Shown here: piece after piece, positions 36,529 to 45,651 of the stretch
Position numbering within the stretch: position 1 is the stretch's first letter
How the letters are laid out: each line of letters begins with the position of its first letter
Origin: Mammaliicoccus sciuri
Lineage (GTDB): Bacteria > Bacillota > Bacilli > Staphylococcales > Staphylococcaceae
DNA: 64,000 bases
NCBI RefSeq assembly: GCF_025561425.1
Contig: NZ_CP094824.1
Span: 186,001 to 250,000 of the forward strand
Direction of reading: 5' to 3'
Made by a program: the position numbers and the translations under genes
The notes under the pieces: generated by a model
Database searches by the model: none
What the model saw: the letters and a program-made list of their open reading frames with translations, nothing else
Told to the model about the DNA's origin: nothing

Positions 36529-37400
36529 TAAAGGTCATTAAGGAACTAAATGAAACATATAATATACGATTAAGTATCTTATTTAAAGTCGCTCAAATAG
36601 CTAAATCTGTATACTATTATTGGATAAATAAATTTAGTAAAGCTGATAAAGATGAAACATTGATTCAAGTAATAAAAGAAATATGTGAAGAATCAAACCA
36701 TACCTATGGTTATCGTCGTGTTACACAAGCACTAAGAAATAGAGGTCTTATCGTAAATCATAAAAAAGTACTAAGAATTATGAAAGAACATAATCTAACT
36801 TGTACAAAGTTCACACATAGAGGTCGTAAGTATCGTTCCTTTAAAGGTAAAGTTGGTAAAGTAGCTCAAAATATATTAAATCGTAGATTTAAAACAAGTC
36901 TCCCATTTCAAAAAGTCGTAACAGATATTACAGAGTTCAAATTAATGAATGGTCAGAAATTATATTTATCACCTTTTATGGACTTATATAGTTCAGAGAT
37001 TATCAGCTTTAAAATCTCAAGTCGTCCTACATTAGATATAGTCATCAATCCATTAAAAGAAATGATAAAGCGTCGTCCAAACCTAGATCATCGTTTAACG
37101 ATTCATTCAGATCAAGGCTGGCATTATCAATATTCACAATACACTAGATTATTAAAAGACCATAAAATATTTCAGAGTATGTCTAGAAAAGGTAATTGTC
37201 TAGATAATTCAGTTATGGAAAACTTTTTTGGGTTACTTAAACAAGAAATGTATTATGGCCAAGAATTTAAAGATTTTCAGGACCTTGAACAAGCTATTCA
37301 TCGATATATCGATTTTTATAATAACGAAAGAATCAAATCAAAATTAAAAGGCTTATCTCCCAAAAATTACAGGAGACAAACCTTTGAAATAATATACTAA
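36477..37400 (+). CDS. IS3-family OrfB transposase domain, copy 2 (made by -1 frameshift)
   Basis: After the slip the frame runs VTSLDRHLRKQKSEIVKVIK, an HTH_21-type segment HTYGYRRVTQALRNRG, then the rve integrase core with D in VVTDITEFK, D in TIHSDQGWHYQ and E in MENFFGLLKQE. No start codon with a ribosome site exists before 36660, so fusion to OrfA is the expected route. The catalytic triad is complete, and the conserved Gly before LLKQE is kept, unlike in copy 1. Confidence 0.88.
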   Translation, partial: KKVTSLDRHLRKQKSEIVKVIKELNETYNIRLSILFKVAQIAKSVYYYWINKFSKADKDETLIQVIKEICEESNHTYGYRRVTQALRNRGLIVNHKKVLRIMKEHNLTCTKFTHRGRKYRSFKGKVGKVAQNILNRRFKTSLPFQKVVTDITEFKLMNGQKLYLSPFMDLYSSEIISFKISSRPTLDIVINPLKEMIKRRPNLDHRLTIHSDQGWHYQYSQYTRLLKDHKIFQSMSRKGNCLDNSVMENFFGLLKQEMYYGQEFKDFQDLEQAIHRYIDFYNNERIKSKLKGLSPKNYRRQTFEIIY

Positions 37401-37930
37401 TTAAGGTTTAGATTTTTGGGTTCAGTACATTCTTGAGCTTTATGATATCTATCATCATGCTGAGGTAAAGTTTTCATACTATGATTTTGAGCTTCTATAT
37501 CTGTCATAGATGTTACTAAGTTCCAACCAACACGACCATTCGTCGCATGATCGAGCGTTAAAATTTGCCTAGCCGCAGTATAAGGGTTTGAAAATGAACT
37601 TGAAATTGTTGAAACTAAACCAATATGTTGTGTAACTTGTGATATAGCAGTCAAGTTCACAATTGGATCTAACCAGAATGCTGGTAATTCACTATCTGAC
37701 TTTGCAGGGAATGACTGATTATCTGCAAAGAACACGGCATCTAATAAACCTCTTTCTGATAGTTGTGCTAATGATTGATAATAAGAGATATCACCAATTT
37801 GTTCGATAGAGGAGTCTTCCATAAGCCATGCTGCTTGATGATGGCCACATCCATATAATAAGACACCAATATTGAGTTGATCACTTCTTAAATTACGCAT
37901 TTCTATTCTCCTTATCTCTCTTTTGGAATT

Positions 37931-38683
37931 CTAGTTCATTGTTAAGCCGCCATCTACAGTATAATTTTGACCAGTTATACCATTTGCTTTATCAGAAGCA
38001 AGGAAGCTCACCATATTTGCGACATCTTGTGGTGAAGTGACTTTTTTAAGAGGTGTTGATTGAGCAATTAAGTCAAATACTTCAGGTGTTGTTACAGAGC
38101 TGGCATCGGTTGTTTTGAGTAGGCCACCAGAAACGACATTGGCTGTAATGCCGTATTGACCTAATTCAGCAGCGATATTACGCGTGAAACCAATTAAGCC
38201 AGCTTTCGCAGTTGTATATTCGTGATAAGGTACGACAGGATTTTGGAATAAGTTCGTACCGGTGCTAATGACAGCACCTTGTTTTCTTTCAATGAATTGT
38301 GGTGCAACACTTTGCACGATATTAAATGCTGCTTTTAATGTGCCATCAATTTGTTGTTGATAGTCTTCCCATGCAAGATCGACGAATGCTTTTTGTTTTA
38401 CTGGGTCAAATTTAAAGTTAACTAAAGCATTGTTGACGACGACATCAATTTTTCCAAAATGTTTCGTGCCTTCATCAATTAACTGATCAACTTCAGCGCG
38501 ATTCGTCACATCCGCTTGAATAGCAATCGCTTGTTCTGTTCCGATTTCAGCAACTAACTGTTCTGCTAATGCTTTACTATTATGATAATTAATGATGACT
38601 TGATGTCCTTCAGATGCTAATGTACGTGCGATTGTTGCGCCTAATCCTCTACTACTACCTGTTACTAAAATTGTTTTTGTCAT
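37931..38683 (-). CDS. SDR-family oxidoreductase under TPP-riboswitch control
   Basis: A 250-residue classical SDR. ATG 38683 follows GGGAGTG. Cofactor loop TGSSRGLGAT, NNALVNF (NNAG-like), catalytic S in STGTNLF region and YHEYTTAKAGLIG giving the Tyr-x-x-x-Lys pair; C-terminal GQNYTVDGGLTM. It resembles 3-oxoacyl-ACP reductase-like SDRs, but the context is different: it is the first gene behind a TPP riboswitch and terminator, and is followed 30 bp later by a flavin monooxygenase. The pair may act on thiamine, its thiazole or pyrimidine parts, or a precursor. Substrate unknown. Confidence 0.85.
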   Translation of the reverse strand: MTKTILVTGSSRGLGATIARTLASEGHQVIINYHNSKALAEQLVAEIGTEQAIAIQADVTNRAEVDQLIDEGTKHFGKIDVVVNNALVNFKFDPVKQKAFVDLAWEDYQQQIDGTLKAAFNIVQSVAPQFIERKQGAVISTGTNLFQNPVVPYHEYTTAKAGLIGFTRNIAAELGQYGITANVVSGGLLKTTDASSVTTPEVFDLIAQSTPLKKVTSPQDVANMVSFLASDKANGITGQNYTVDGGLTMN

Positions 38684-38710
38684 ATGTAACACTCCCATAT
38701 AGAATTTTAA

Positions 38711-38748
38711 ATAAAAAAATACACAACCTTCTCGTAAGAAAGTTGTGT
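38711..38748 (-). terminator. Riboswitch-associated intrinsic terminator
   Basis: On the reverse strand the stem ACACAACTTTCT / AGAAGGTTGTGT (38737-38748, 38721-38732; 4-nt loop) is followed by seven T residues (38712-38718). It lies between the TPP aptamer and the SDR start, the right place for termination when TPP is bound. Confidence 0.85.
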
Positions 38749-38805
38749 AAAAACAAAGATATTTATAAAAAGGGCATAGTCATCTCTATAAATTCATTTC
38801 ACAAA

Positions 38806-38888
38806 CACTTTCCTACGCTAGTACGATCTAGTTCAGGTTCAAAGGGTTCGAGTTCATACTCATCTCAGTTAAAAAAACACCCCTAGTG
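38806..38888 (-). promoter_or_regulatory. TPP riboswitch (THI element)
   Basis: Read on the reverse strand: CACTAGGGGTG, CTGAGATGAG, ACCCTTTGAACCTGA and TAGCGTAGGAAAGTG occur in the order and spacing of the TPP aptamer. CACT/AGTG closes P1; the CTGAGA pyrimidine-sensing loop and the GCGNAGGGA-like pyrophosphate arm (here GCGTAGGAA) are clear. Ligand should promote the downstream terminator and switch off the SDR-monooxygenase operon. Confidence 0.93.
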
Positions 38889-39028
38889 CATCTATTTAAT
38901 TACTATCAATGTATAGTTTTTAATAATCGATGTCAAGTTTGTATAAATGTTCAGTTGCAAACGATAGGTAAAATCGGTTATGATATAAAACGTACTGATT
39001 ACGATTTAAAAGGATTAAAGGTGATATG

Positions 39029-40177
39029 ATGAAGTGGACGATAGTAGGTGGTGGCATCCACGCGATAACGATAGCATTAGAATTAAAAGTTAAAGGATTA
39101 AAAAATAAAGATTTAACAATTATTGACCCGCACGATGTGTTCTGTCATCAATTTGACCATCGAACAAAGAATATTAGTATGCCTTATTTAAGGTCTCCAA
39201 TCGTACACCATGTTCACCCAAATCCTTTTCATTTAAAACAATATTTTAAGAAAATGGATTATGCAGGTGGCATTTATGGTAAGTATAAGAGACCGAAAAG
39301 AGATATGTTTATGGACCATACAGCAGAACAAGTTGAATATTACCGATTACATGAATGTCATGTTAAATATACTGCAATAGATATAAAGAAAGATCGAGAT
39401 AATTGGTGTGTCGTATTGGAATCAGGGGAGATGATATATACAGAGAATGTCATCATCGCATCTGGTTGTAACCATAAGCCAAAGATTCCAAAAATGTATG
39501 AGCATGCACCAGATGTACAACATATTTTTGAAGATGCAAATATTCAATTTAAAGAAAGTTCTCATGTTGTAGGAAGCGGGATATCAGCTGCACATTTAGC
39601 ATTAAAATTAATTTATCATGACGATGAAAAGCATGTGCATTTATGGACGAATAAGCCGCTAGAAATTCATGATTTTGATGCTGATCCAGGGTGGTTAGGA
39701 CCTAAAAATATGGCAAGCTTTACAAAAGTGATAGATCCAGAAGAGAAGATGGATATTGTCTTAAAAGAACGTCATAAAGGTTCGATGCCACAAGAATTAT
39801 TCATTAGATTAAAGAAATATGTGAAAAAAGGAAGACTAACAATACATCTCAATGAATTAGATCATATTAACAATCATCAAATCATAACAGTAGATGGGAA
39901 ACATATAGATTATGACCATATATTATTGGCAACAGGATTTGATAATACTTTATTAACACAACCAATATTAAATCGTTTAATTCATGAATATGAAGCACCA
40001 CTCAATAAATGTGGGTATCCTGAAATTAGTAAACATTTAGAATGGCTGCCGAATTTATTCGTATCAGGTGGATTAGCTGATTTAGAATTAGGACCTTTTG
40101 CTAGAAATATTATGGGTGGCAGAGAAGCGGCACGCAAGATAGGTGAAAAGTATCATGAAATAGAGCAATGCAGTTAG
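39029..40177 (+). CDS. FAD/NAD(P)-binding oxidoreductase, lysine/ornithine monooxygenase-like
   Basis: A 382-residue two-dinucleotide-fold flavoprotein. AAAGGTGAT supports ATG 39029 (39026 also possible). The N-terminal WTIVGGGIHAITIALEL is an FAD GxGxxx fold; HPNPFHLKQY, VIIASGCNHKPKIPKMY, a second GxGxxA fold (HVVGSGISAAHLALKL) and LLATGFDNTLL follow, with C-terminal GGREAARKIG. The layout recalls SidA/IucD-like N-hydroxylases and related thioredoxin-reductase-like proteins, but the family's usual NADPH arginine pattern is not obvious. Single gene, divergent from the TPP-controlled operon with 140 bp between. Substrate unknown. Confidence 0.75.
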   Translation: MKWTIVGGGIHAITIALELKVKGLKNKDLTIIDPHDVFCHQFDHRTKNISMPYLRSPIVHHVHPNPFHLKQYFKKMDYAGGIYGKYKRPKRDMFMDHTAEQVEYYRLHECHVKYTAIDIKKDRDNWCVVLESGEMIYTENVIIASGCNHKPKIPKMYEHAPDVQHIFEDANIQFKESSHVVGSGISAAHLALKLIYHDDEKHVHLWTNKPLEIHDFDADPGWLGPKNMASFTKVIDPEEKMDIVLKERHKGSMPQELFIRLKKYVKKGRLTIHLNELDHINNHQIITVDGKHIDYDHILLATGFDNTLLTQPILNRLIHEYEAPLNKCGYPEISKHLEWLPNLFVSGGLADLELGPFARNIMGGREAARKIGEKYHEIEQCS

Positions 40178-40192
40178 ACTTATCAGATATAG

Positions 40193-40224
40193 AAAAGCCT
40201 GGAACATATGCGTTCCAGGCTTTT
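40193..40224. terminator. Bidirectional terminator between the FAD protein and the PTS gene
   Basis: Perfect 13-bp stem AAAAGCCTGGAAC (40193-40205) / GTTCCAGGCTTTT (40212-40224) with a 6-nt loop. Serves both convergent genes. Confidence 0.9.
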
Positions 40225-40228
40225 AAAA

Positions 40229-42190
40229 TTAAATTTCCTTCAAAATGTTATAAATAGATTCTGTGCTTTCAGCGTTGATTAATTTTTCTCTTGTATCATC
40301 GTCCATAAGCGTACGTGACAGTCTTTGTAATAACTTCAAGTGTGTGTCGCTACTATCATTTGGTACAGTAATTAAGAAGATGATCTTAGGTTGTGTTTCA
40401 TCTAAGCTTTCCCATTCCACACCGTGTTTGTTATTCAGTACAGCTACGACAGGCTGTTTGACAACATTTGATTTAGCATGCGGGATGGCTACATTCATGC
40501 CGATTGCTGTTGTTGATTCTGATTCGCGTTTCAATACAGCTTCTTTTAACACTTGTTCATCGTCTATAAAGTTGTGATGTTTTAAATTGTGAATCAGTTT
40601 ATCGATTGCGTCATCTCGAGACATTTCAGCATCTTCTATTGTGATGACTTTTTCGTAAAAGACTTGTTCTGATTCTGTCTGAGTTTCATCATTTGAAGTG
40701 GATGTTTCTTTTTGATCGTTATCATCTTCATCTGATCCCATAAATGATGTTGTGATACCGCTATTAGATGATTCCATTTCAGGTGTTGCAACGGTTGCTT
40801 CTTTTTTCTTTAATAAAAGTGTAACAAGCATTGTAACAGTACTTCCGATGATGACAGCTATAAAGAACCATAGTATTTTATCGATACCACCAAGGACAGC
40901 TACAATTGGACCACCATGTGCAACTCTATCGCCAACGCTACCTATTGCTGCGATGGCTGCTGCAACCATTGCACCAATCATATTTGCAGGAATAATACGT
41001 AATGGGTCTTGTGCGGCGAATGGAATAGCACCTTCAGTAATACCGAATAAGCCCATTGTAAATGATGCTTTACCCATTTCAATTTCACCTTTATTAAATT
41101 TACGTCTATTGATAAAAGTAGCAAGACCTAAACCAATAGGTGGTGTACATACAGCTACTGCAACCATACCCATAACGGCATAGTTTCCTTCAGCAATTAA
41201 AGCTGATCCGAATAAGAAAGCAACTTTGTTTACTGGACCACCCATATCGAATGCAATCATAGCTCCGATAATAAGCGCTAAGATAATACTATTTGTACCT
41301 TGCATACCTTTTAACCATGTTGTTAAACCTTCAAAAATACTCGCAATCGGTGCGCCGATAACAAATATGAAAATAAGTCCTACAATAATTGAAGAAATAA
41401 TAGGAATAATGATAATTGGCATAATCGGTGCCATCGCTTTAGGAATTTTAATGTTTTTAATCCATTTAGCAATATAACCTGCTAAGAAACCAGCGACAAT
41501 ACCACCTAAGAATCCTGCACCAGCTTCACTTCCGTAAAAGCTACCATCAGCAGCAATTGCGCCGCCAATCATACCTGGTACTAAACCTGGTTTATCAGCA
41601 ATACTAACTGCAATGTAACCAGCTAGAATTGGAACCATAAAACTAAATGCTAAACTACCGATATTTTCAATAGATTTCCAGAATGAATCATCAGGAATTT
41701 TAAGACCTTCAGGTGTTGTATGCCCACCTAAAGTTAAAGCAATGGCCATTAATAAACCACCAACTACGATAAATGGCACCATGAATGAAACACCATTCAT
41801 TAAATGTTGATAGACCATTTGTAGACCACTTTTTTGATCTTCGTCATCATGCGTTTGTTTATAGCCACCTTTTTCATGATGAATATGTGCATCTTGATCG
41901 ATGATGCGTTGAATTAATAATTTAGGGTTGTGAATACCTTCTCTAACACTTTCGTTAATTAATCGTTTCCCGTCAAATCTTGATAAATCGACTTGTCTGT
42001 CAGCAGCGATAATAATACCATCCGCTTCTCTAATTTCTTTTGATGTCAGAACATTTTCTGCACCGACACCACCTTGTGTTTCTACTTTAATATCTATGCC
42101 CATTTCTTTTGCGGCTTGTTCTAATTTTTCTTGAGCCATATAAGTATGTGCAATCCCGTTTGGACAAGATGTAATTGCTAATATTTTCAT
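40229..42190 (-). CDS. fruA: PTS fructose-family permease EIIBCA
   Basis: A 653-residue fused phosphotransferase permease. EIIB comes first (residues 1-100, phospho-Cys in ITSCPNGIAHTYMA), then EIIC with about ten membrane helices (MNGVSFMVPFIVVGGLLMA, FDMGGPVNKVAF, GITEGAIPFAAQDP), a charged linker, and EIIA at the C-terminus (IGMNVAIPHAKS with the phospho-His). The B-C-A order and the regulator upstream match the staphylococcal fructose/mannose operon. It imports and phosphorylates fructose or mannose; which one cannot be decided here. A perfect cre site sits 25 bp before its start. Confidence 0.9.
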   Translation of the reverse strand: MKILAITSCPNGIAHTYMAQEKLEQAAKEMGIDIKVETQGGVGAENVLTSKEIREADGIIIAADRQVDLSRFDGKRLINESVREGIHNPKLLIQRIIDQDAHIHHEKGGYKQTHDDEDQKSGLQMVYQHLMNGVSFMVPFIVVGGLLMAIALTLGGHTTPEGLKIPDDSFWKSIENIGSLAFSFMVPILAGYIAVSIADKPGLVPGMIGGAIAADGSFYGSEAGAGFLGGIVAGFLAGYIAKWIKNIKIPKAMAPIMPIIIIPIISSIIVGLIFIFVIGAPIASIFEGLTTWLKGMQGTNSIILALIIGAMIAFDMGGPVNKVAFLFGSALIAEGNYAVMGMVAVAVCTPPIGLGLATFINRRKFNKGEIEMGKASFTMGLFGITEGAIPFAAQDPLRIIPANMIGAMVAAAIAAIGSVGDRVAHGGPIVAVLGGIDKILWFFIAVIIGSTVTMLVTLLLKKKEATVATPEMESSNSGITTSFMGSDEDDNDQKETSTSNDETQTESEQVFYEKVITIEDAEMSRDDAIDKLIHNLKHHNFIDDEQVLKEAVLKRESESTTAIGMNVAIPHAKSNVVKQPVVAVLNNKHGVEWESLDETQPKIIFLITVPNDSSDTHLKLLQRLSRTLMDDDTREKLINAESTESIYNILKEI

Positions 42191-42214
42191 AACGTCAGCT
42201 CCTTCTTAATTCAA

Positions 42215-42229
42215 TTGTAAACGCATTCA
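42215..42229 (+). promoter_or_regulatory. cre site before the PTS permease
   Basis: TTGTAAACGCATTCA matches WTGNAANCGNWNNCW at all 15 positions and lies in the 79-bp gap between the regulator and fruA, close to the fruA start. CcpA bound here would block transcription into fruA. Confidence 0.75.
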
Positions 42230-42269
42230 CTAAAACATAAAAAAGAATAATTGCCGTTAGTAGTGGCAA

Positions 42270-44144
42270 TTATTCTTTAAAACGATCGATAATATATTGT
42301 TTGAATGGTTCATCATCTAATTTTAGTAAATGTTTAACATCTTGTTCTGTTAATGCAGCAATACTGTGTATGATTTTTTTCATTACTTGTTTATCTTTGT
42401 CTGCAATAGATAAGAAGAACACTAAATGAACTTTATGTTGCTTCCATGCTATATCTTGGCGGAGTCTAAACATTAATACATGTGACTTAAAGACTTTAGT
42501 AGGGTCGCCATGTGGAATAGCAATGCCATTTCCAATATAAGTTGATGAGAACTTCTCCCTTTCTAGTGCACTTTCAATATACCCACTTGATATGGCATGT
42601 TGTTGATTAAGCAAAAGTTCCACATGTTGGAATATATCAACAGTAGAATGTATGTCTGTTTCGATTGGTACCGATAGAAAGTCGATAGGCAATAATGCGT
42701 CGTTGTTTAAAACAGGGTTTTGCTTTTGATTTAAAATGGTTTGAAATTTATGAGCATCTTCTTCTGAAAATAAAGGCGATACTTGAACAACTTGCACGTT
42801 ACTTGGTATATGTTTCATATCAATTTCGTGTGTTGTAACGAGTATATCCGTATTAGAGAATGGGTAAGTTGAAACGGCTTCAAGTTTAATCGTATCCGTA
42901 ATATTTATTTTATGGTTTAACTTTTGAATTTTTGCTTCTAACAAGCTAGAAATGCCCAGTCCATAATAACAAGTAATGACAACATTAAATTGATCTTGTA
43001 CATTACGATCTATCGATGATTGAAAATGTAATGCTAGAAAGGCTATCTCATCTTCACTTAAATTGAGTTGTGCATCTTCTTCCAGTAAATGAACCGTTTC
43101 ATATAAAGCGTTGAACACAAATGGGTATTGCTGTTTAATATCCTCTGTAAGCGGATTGTTAATATAAACGTTCTTAACGATACGCAAATATGTTCTGCTA
43201 AAATGTGAATAAACATTTTCACGAAGTACAGCATCTTGCATAAAATCAATACCAACTTTGGCATTCATTTGATAAATTAAGCGTTCAATATAACTTTGAA
43301 TAAATATTTGTTTAAAGCCAAGATCATATTTATCAAAATAATAGCTAATAAAAAATGAAAATAACTTCGCTGTTTCATCGCTTAAAGTGTATTTAAGTTG
43401 TCTATTAATATCTTCTATAATTGCCCGGGAAATGGCCAATGCCTCTTGATTAATATCCCATTGTTCAGTTGTATCGTGGATTCTTTTGAAAATAATGATC
43501 AGGTGTACGAGCAACTGTTTAATATGTACTTTTGAAGTTTGTATATGGTGATGCTCTAAATGTTGTTCCATAATATGCATCATTAATTCGCTATGCACTT
43601 TTGGAATTTCATTCAAAATAAAATCCTCTACTTTAACATTGTTTGTAGAGAGTTGGTTTAAATGAAGAATAGCATTACGAATATCCATTTCATTGCCACT
43701 TACCGTAACACCTTTTCTTTTAACAAGTTTAATCGCAACGTCATAAGATTCACACCAAGCTTGAATTTGATTTAAATGATCGACGAGTTCATTCTTCGTT
43801 AAAGCATAGTCATCAGATAATTGTTCAAGCGTAACTGATTGTTTATACATTAATAATTGATAAGCCATCTTGATGAGTGTTTGACCATTCTTTTCCGTAT
43901 ATTGATTTAGAATAGATTCTATCTCTTCAGTTTGATACAACTCGTGATTTAATTGATAACCACGCCCTTTAATACTGATAATGACATCTTTAATTTCACT
44001 ATTAATATATTTAATATCGCTTCTTACAGTTCTATTTGAAACATTCAAATAGTCAGCTATTTCAGTCCCGTTTAAATAACTATCGCGATTTAAAAGTAAT
44101 AGTCTCATTAATTTCACATGTCTTTCTAACAATAATCCCACCAC
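42270..44144 (-). CDS. BglG-family PTS regulator (ManR/MtlR type)
   Basis: A 624-residue transcriptional activator with HTH domains at the N-terminus (NRDSYLNGTEIADYLNVSNRTVRSDI), two PRD domains (conserved His in IMEQHLEHHHIQ, LVHLIIIF and ALHFQSSIDRN), an EIIB-like segment (VVITCYYGLGISSLLEAKI with phospho-Cys) and a C-terminal EIIA domain (GNGIAIPHGDP). The PTS phosphorylates these sites to tune activity to sugar supply. GTG 44144 is the longest start; a TTG four codons inside, with GTGGGA before it, is also possible. Gene order regulator-permease on one strand suggests it activates fruA. Confidence 0.88.
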   Translation of the reverse strand: MVGLLLERHVKLMRLLLLNRDSYLNGTEIADYLNVSNRTVRSDIKYINSEIKDVIISIKGRGYQLNHELYQTEEIESILNQYTEKNGQTLIKMAYQLLMYKQSVTLEQLSDDYALTKNELVDHLNQIQAWCESYDVAIKLVKRKGVTVSGNEMDIRNAILHLNQLSTNNVKVEDFILNEIPKVHSELMMHIMEQHLEHHHIQTSKVHIKQLLVHLIIIFKRIHDTTEQWDINQEALAISRAIIEDINRQLKYTLSDETAKLFSFFISYYFDKYDLGFKQIFIQSYIERLIYQMNAKVGIDFMQDAVLRENVYSHFSRTYLRIVKNVYINNPLTEDIKQQYPFVFNALYETVHLLEEDAQLNLSEDEIAFLALHFQSSIDRNVQDQFNVVITCYYGLGISSLLEAKIQKLNHKINITDTIKLEAVSTYPFSNTDILVTTHEIDMKHIPSNVQVVQVSPLFSEEDAHKFQTILNQKQNPVLNNDALLPIDFLSVPIETDIHSTVDIFQHVELLLNQQHAISSGYIESALEREKFSSTYIGNGIAIPHGDPTKVFKSHVLMFRLRQDIAWKQHKVHLVFFLSIADKDKQVMKKIIHSIAALTEQDVKHLLKLDDEPFKQYIIDRFKE

Positions 44145-44175
44145 ATTTCAAGTACACATTTAGATTCATATTATA

Positions 44176-44190
44176 TTGTAAGCGTTTAAT
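44176..44190 (+). promoter_or_regulatory. cre-like site before the PTS regulator
   Basis: TTGTAAGCGTTTAAT matches the cre consensus at 14 of 15 positions and lies about 31 bp upstream of the regulator start. Confidence 0.5.
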
Positions 44191-44338
44191 GAATGAGTGA
44201 CAAATAAATGATTGATTAGCTAGAGTTACGAGATACTTAATCTAGTATTCGTGTGCTATAAACAGAATGCATGTATTATATCTTTCGACATATTATACTG
44301 AACTTAGATAATAAATATAAACTTTGAAGGTGACATAA

Positions 44339-44635
44339 TTGGTTGAAAATATATATTTAGATGAAACGAAAATTCCATTAACATTTTTTGAAGACGAAAC
44401 TGTAGATGGTTTATATAAAGTAACAATTGAATTTAATGTAACGAGTGAAGCGTATCACGATATTGCAGTTTTGCTATATAGAGGACGTTTTGATGTTGAA
44501 GTTCCGGATAAAGATAAGCAATTTAAAGGTGAAATCTATAATTATTCAACGTCTTTAACAAATTTATATAAGGACAATCAAGTTGCGGTGTACCATCTTG
44601 TGCTTAAAGAAATACGAGAGGACCAAAAGGGATGA
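44339..44635 (+). CDS. DUF3219-family small protein
   Basis: A 98-residue protein from TTG 44339 with GAAGGTGAC upstream. It is mostly beta-strand (IYLDETKIPLTFFEDET, YKVTIEFNVTSEAYHDI, FDVEVPDKDKQF) and resembles the YkvR/DUF3219 family of Bacilli, function unknown. The ATG of the following oxidoreductase reading overlaps its stop codon, so they are co-transcribed and perhaps coupled. Confidence 0.7.
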   Translation: MVENIYLDETKIPLTFFEDETVDGLYKVTIEFNVTSEAYHDIAVLLYRGRFDVEVPDKDKQFKGEIYNYSTSLTNLYKDNQVAVYHLVLKEIREDQKG

Positions 44636-44640
44636 ATGGT

Positions 44641-45606
44641 ATGAAATTGAGTATACTTGATCAATCACCCATTTCGCCTGGTCAAACAGCGAGTGACGCT
44701 TTTAAAGATTCTTTGGCATTAGCACAATTAGGAGAGAAACTAGGTTATGAAAGGTATTGGTTAACTGAACATCACGGTTTGTCTAACCTTGCAAGTTCAG
44801 CGCCAGAAGTATTACTTTCTTATATTGGTGCGCATACAAACCGTATAAGAATTGGTGCAGGTGCCATATTGTTACCACATTATAGACCGTATAAAGTTGC
44901 CGAGCAGTTTAATACTTTGGCTACTTTATTTCCTAATAGAGTAGATTTAGGTATAGGTAGAGCACCTGGTGGCTCAGCTGAAGCAACGAATGCATTATCG
45001 ACGCAGTTTTTGAAGCAAGTGTGGGCTTTACCAGAACTGTTAGAAGAATTATTGATGTTCTTGGAGGGGCAGTTTCCTTTAGATCATGAATATCATAAAG
45101 TAAACGTGTTACCTCAACCTGATGTACCATCAACACCATGGTTATTAGGAACAAGTGAGAAAAGTGCTTTACTTGCTGCTAAAAATGGCATGCCATATGT
45201 GTTTGGAGCTTTTATGAGTGATCAAGATGGCCGTGCAATTGTGGATCGTTACCGTGAACATTTTGAACAAAGAAATCAAGAAACACCTAAAGTGATTGTA
45301 ACGGTATCTGTCATATGTGCAGAGACTAATCAAGAAGCGGAAACACTTGCTATAGAAAGTTTAATACCTAAAGCACAAGGTGAAGATAAAAAAGAAAAAG
45401 TACAAACGTTTGATGCGTTAAGTGAACGTGAAAAAGAAATGCTTTATGACATGAAAGACAATATGATTATTGGTGATGTCGAAACCGTTCAATCAAGACT
45501 TCAAGCGATTCAAGCAGAATATCAATGTGATGAAATCATGGTGAGCACAAATACAATAACACATGATGATAGAATGCAATCTTATAGATTATTAGCACAA
45601 ATATAA
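44641..45606 (+). CDS. MsnO8-like LLM-class oxidoreductase
   Basis: A 321-residue luciferase-like TIM-barrel protein. ATG 44641 is preferred since AAAAGGG (44624-44630) spaces to it; the ATG at 44632 is too close. MKLSILDQSPISPGQTASDAF, ERYWLTEHHG, RIRIGAGAILLPHYRPYKVAEQF and RVDLGIGRAPGG are signature blocks of the MsnO8 group. These bind FMN or F420; FMN is expected in staphylococci. The physiological substrate is unknown. It is intact and unrelated by sequence grouping to the IS-broken monooxygenase at 35-38 kb. Confidence 0.85.
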   Translation: MKLSILDQSPISPGQTASDAFKDSLALAQLGEKLGYERYWLTEHHGLSNLASSAPEVLLSYIGAHTNRIRIGAGAILLPHYRPYKVAEQFNTLATLFPNRVDLGIGRAPGGSAEATNALSTQFLKQVWALPELLEELLMFLEGQFPLDHEYHKVNVLPQPDVPSTPWLLGTSEKSALLAAKNGMPYVFGAFMSDQDGRAIVDRYREHFEQRNQETPKVIVTVSVICAETNQEAETLAIESLIPKAQGEDKKEKVQTFDALSEREKEMLYDMKDNMIIGDVETVQSRLQAIQAEYQCDEIMVSTNTITHDDRMQSYRLLAQI

Positions 45607-45651
45607 ATACTTGTTTCAGAACTCAAATATGATATTAAAGGGTGATTTCGT

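Larger units (their letters stand above)
35937..37429 (+). mobile_element. IS3-family element, copy 2 (1493 bp)
   Basis: Ends TGATGTGAACCC (left) and GGGTTCAGTACA (right) and a TTC duplication (35934-35936, 37430-37432) define it. Same element as 30665-32156 in opposite orientation. This copy keeps the seven-A run and both reading frames, so it is the likely active one. It interrupts the flavin monooxygenase gene. Confidence 0.92.
35097..37900 (-). pseudogene. LLM-class flavin monooxygenase (NtaA/SnaA/DszA-like), split by an IS
   Basis: The N-terminal part reads from ATG 37900 to 37430 (MRNLRSDQLNIGVLLYGCG, ADNQSFPAK, NGRVGWNLVTS, RYHKAQE), and the C-terminal part from 35936 to 35097 (FAELMDKLFTSWHKE, GPLSTPSSPQGKPVAMQAG, GTPEEIVDEMELWF). 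Joining them at the TTC duplication gives one frame of about 440 residues with no lost residue. The family uses reduced FMN and oxygen to oxidise sulfur or nitrogen heterocycles. It is the second gene of a TPP-riboswitch operon, 30 bp after the SDR gene, which hints at a thiamine-related or sulfur-heterocycle substrate. Disruption should inactivate it. Confidence 0.9.

Noticed and set aside
40752..41183. 143-codon forward frame opposite the PTS permease
   Set aside because: It mirrors the membrane part of the permease; its composition is the expected antisense of hydrophobic codons and no ribosome site precedes it.
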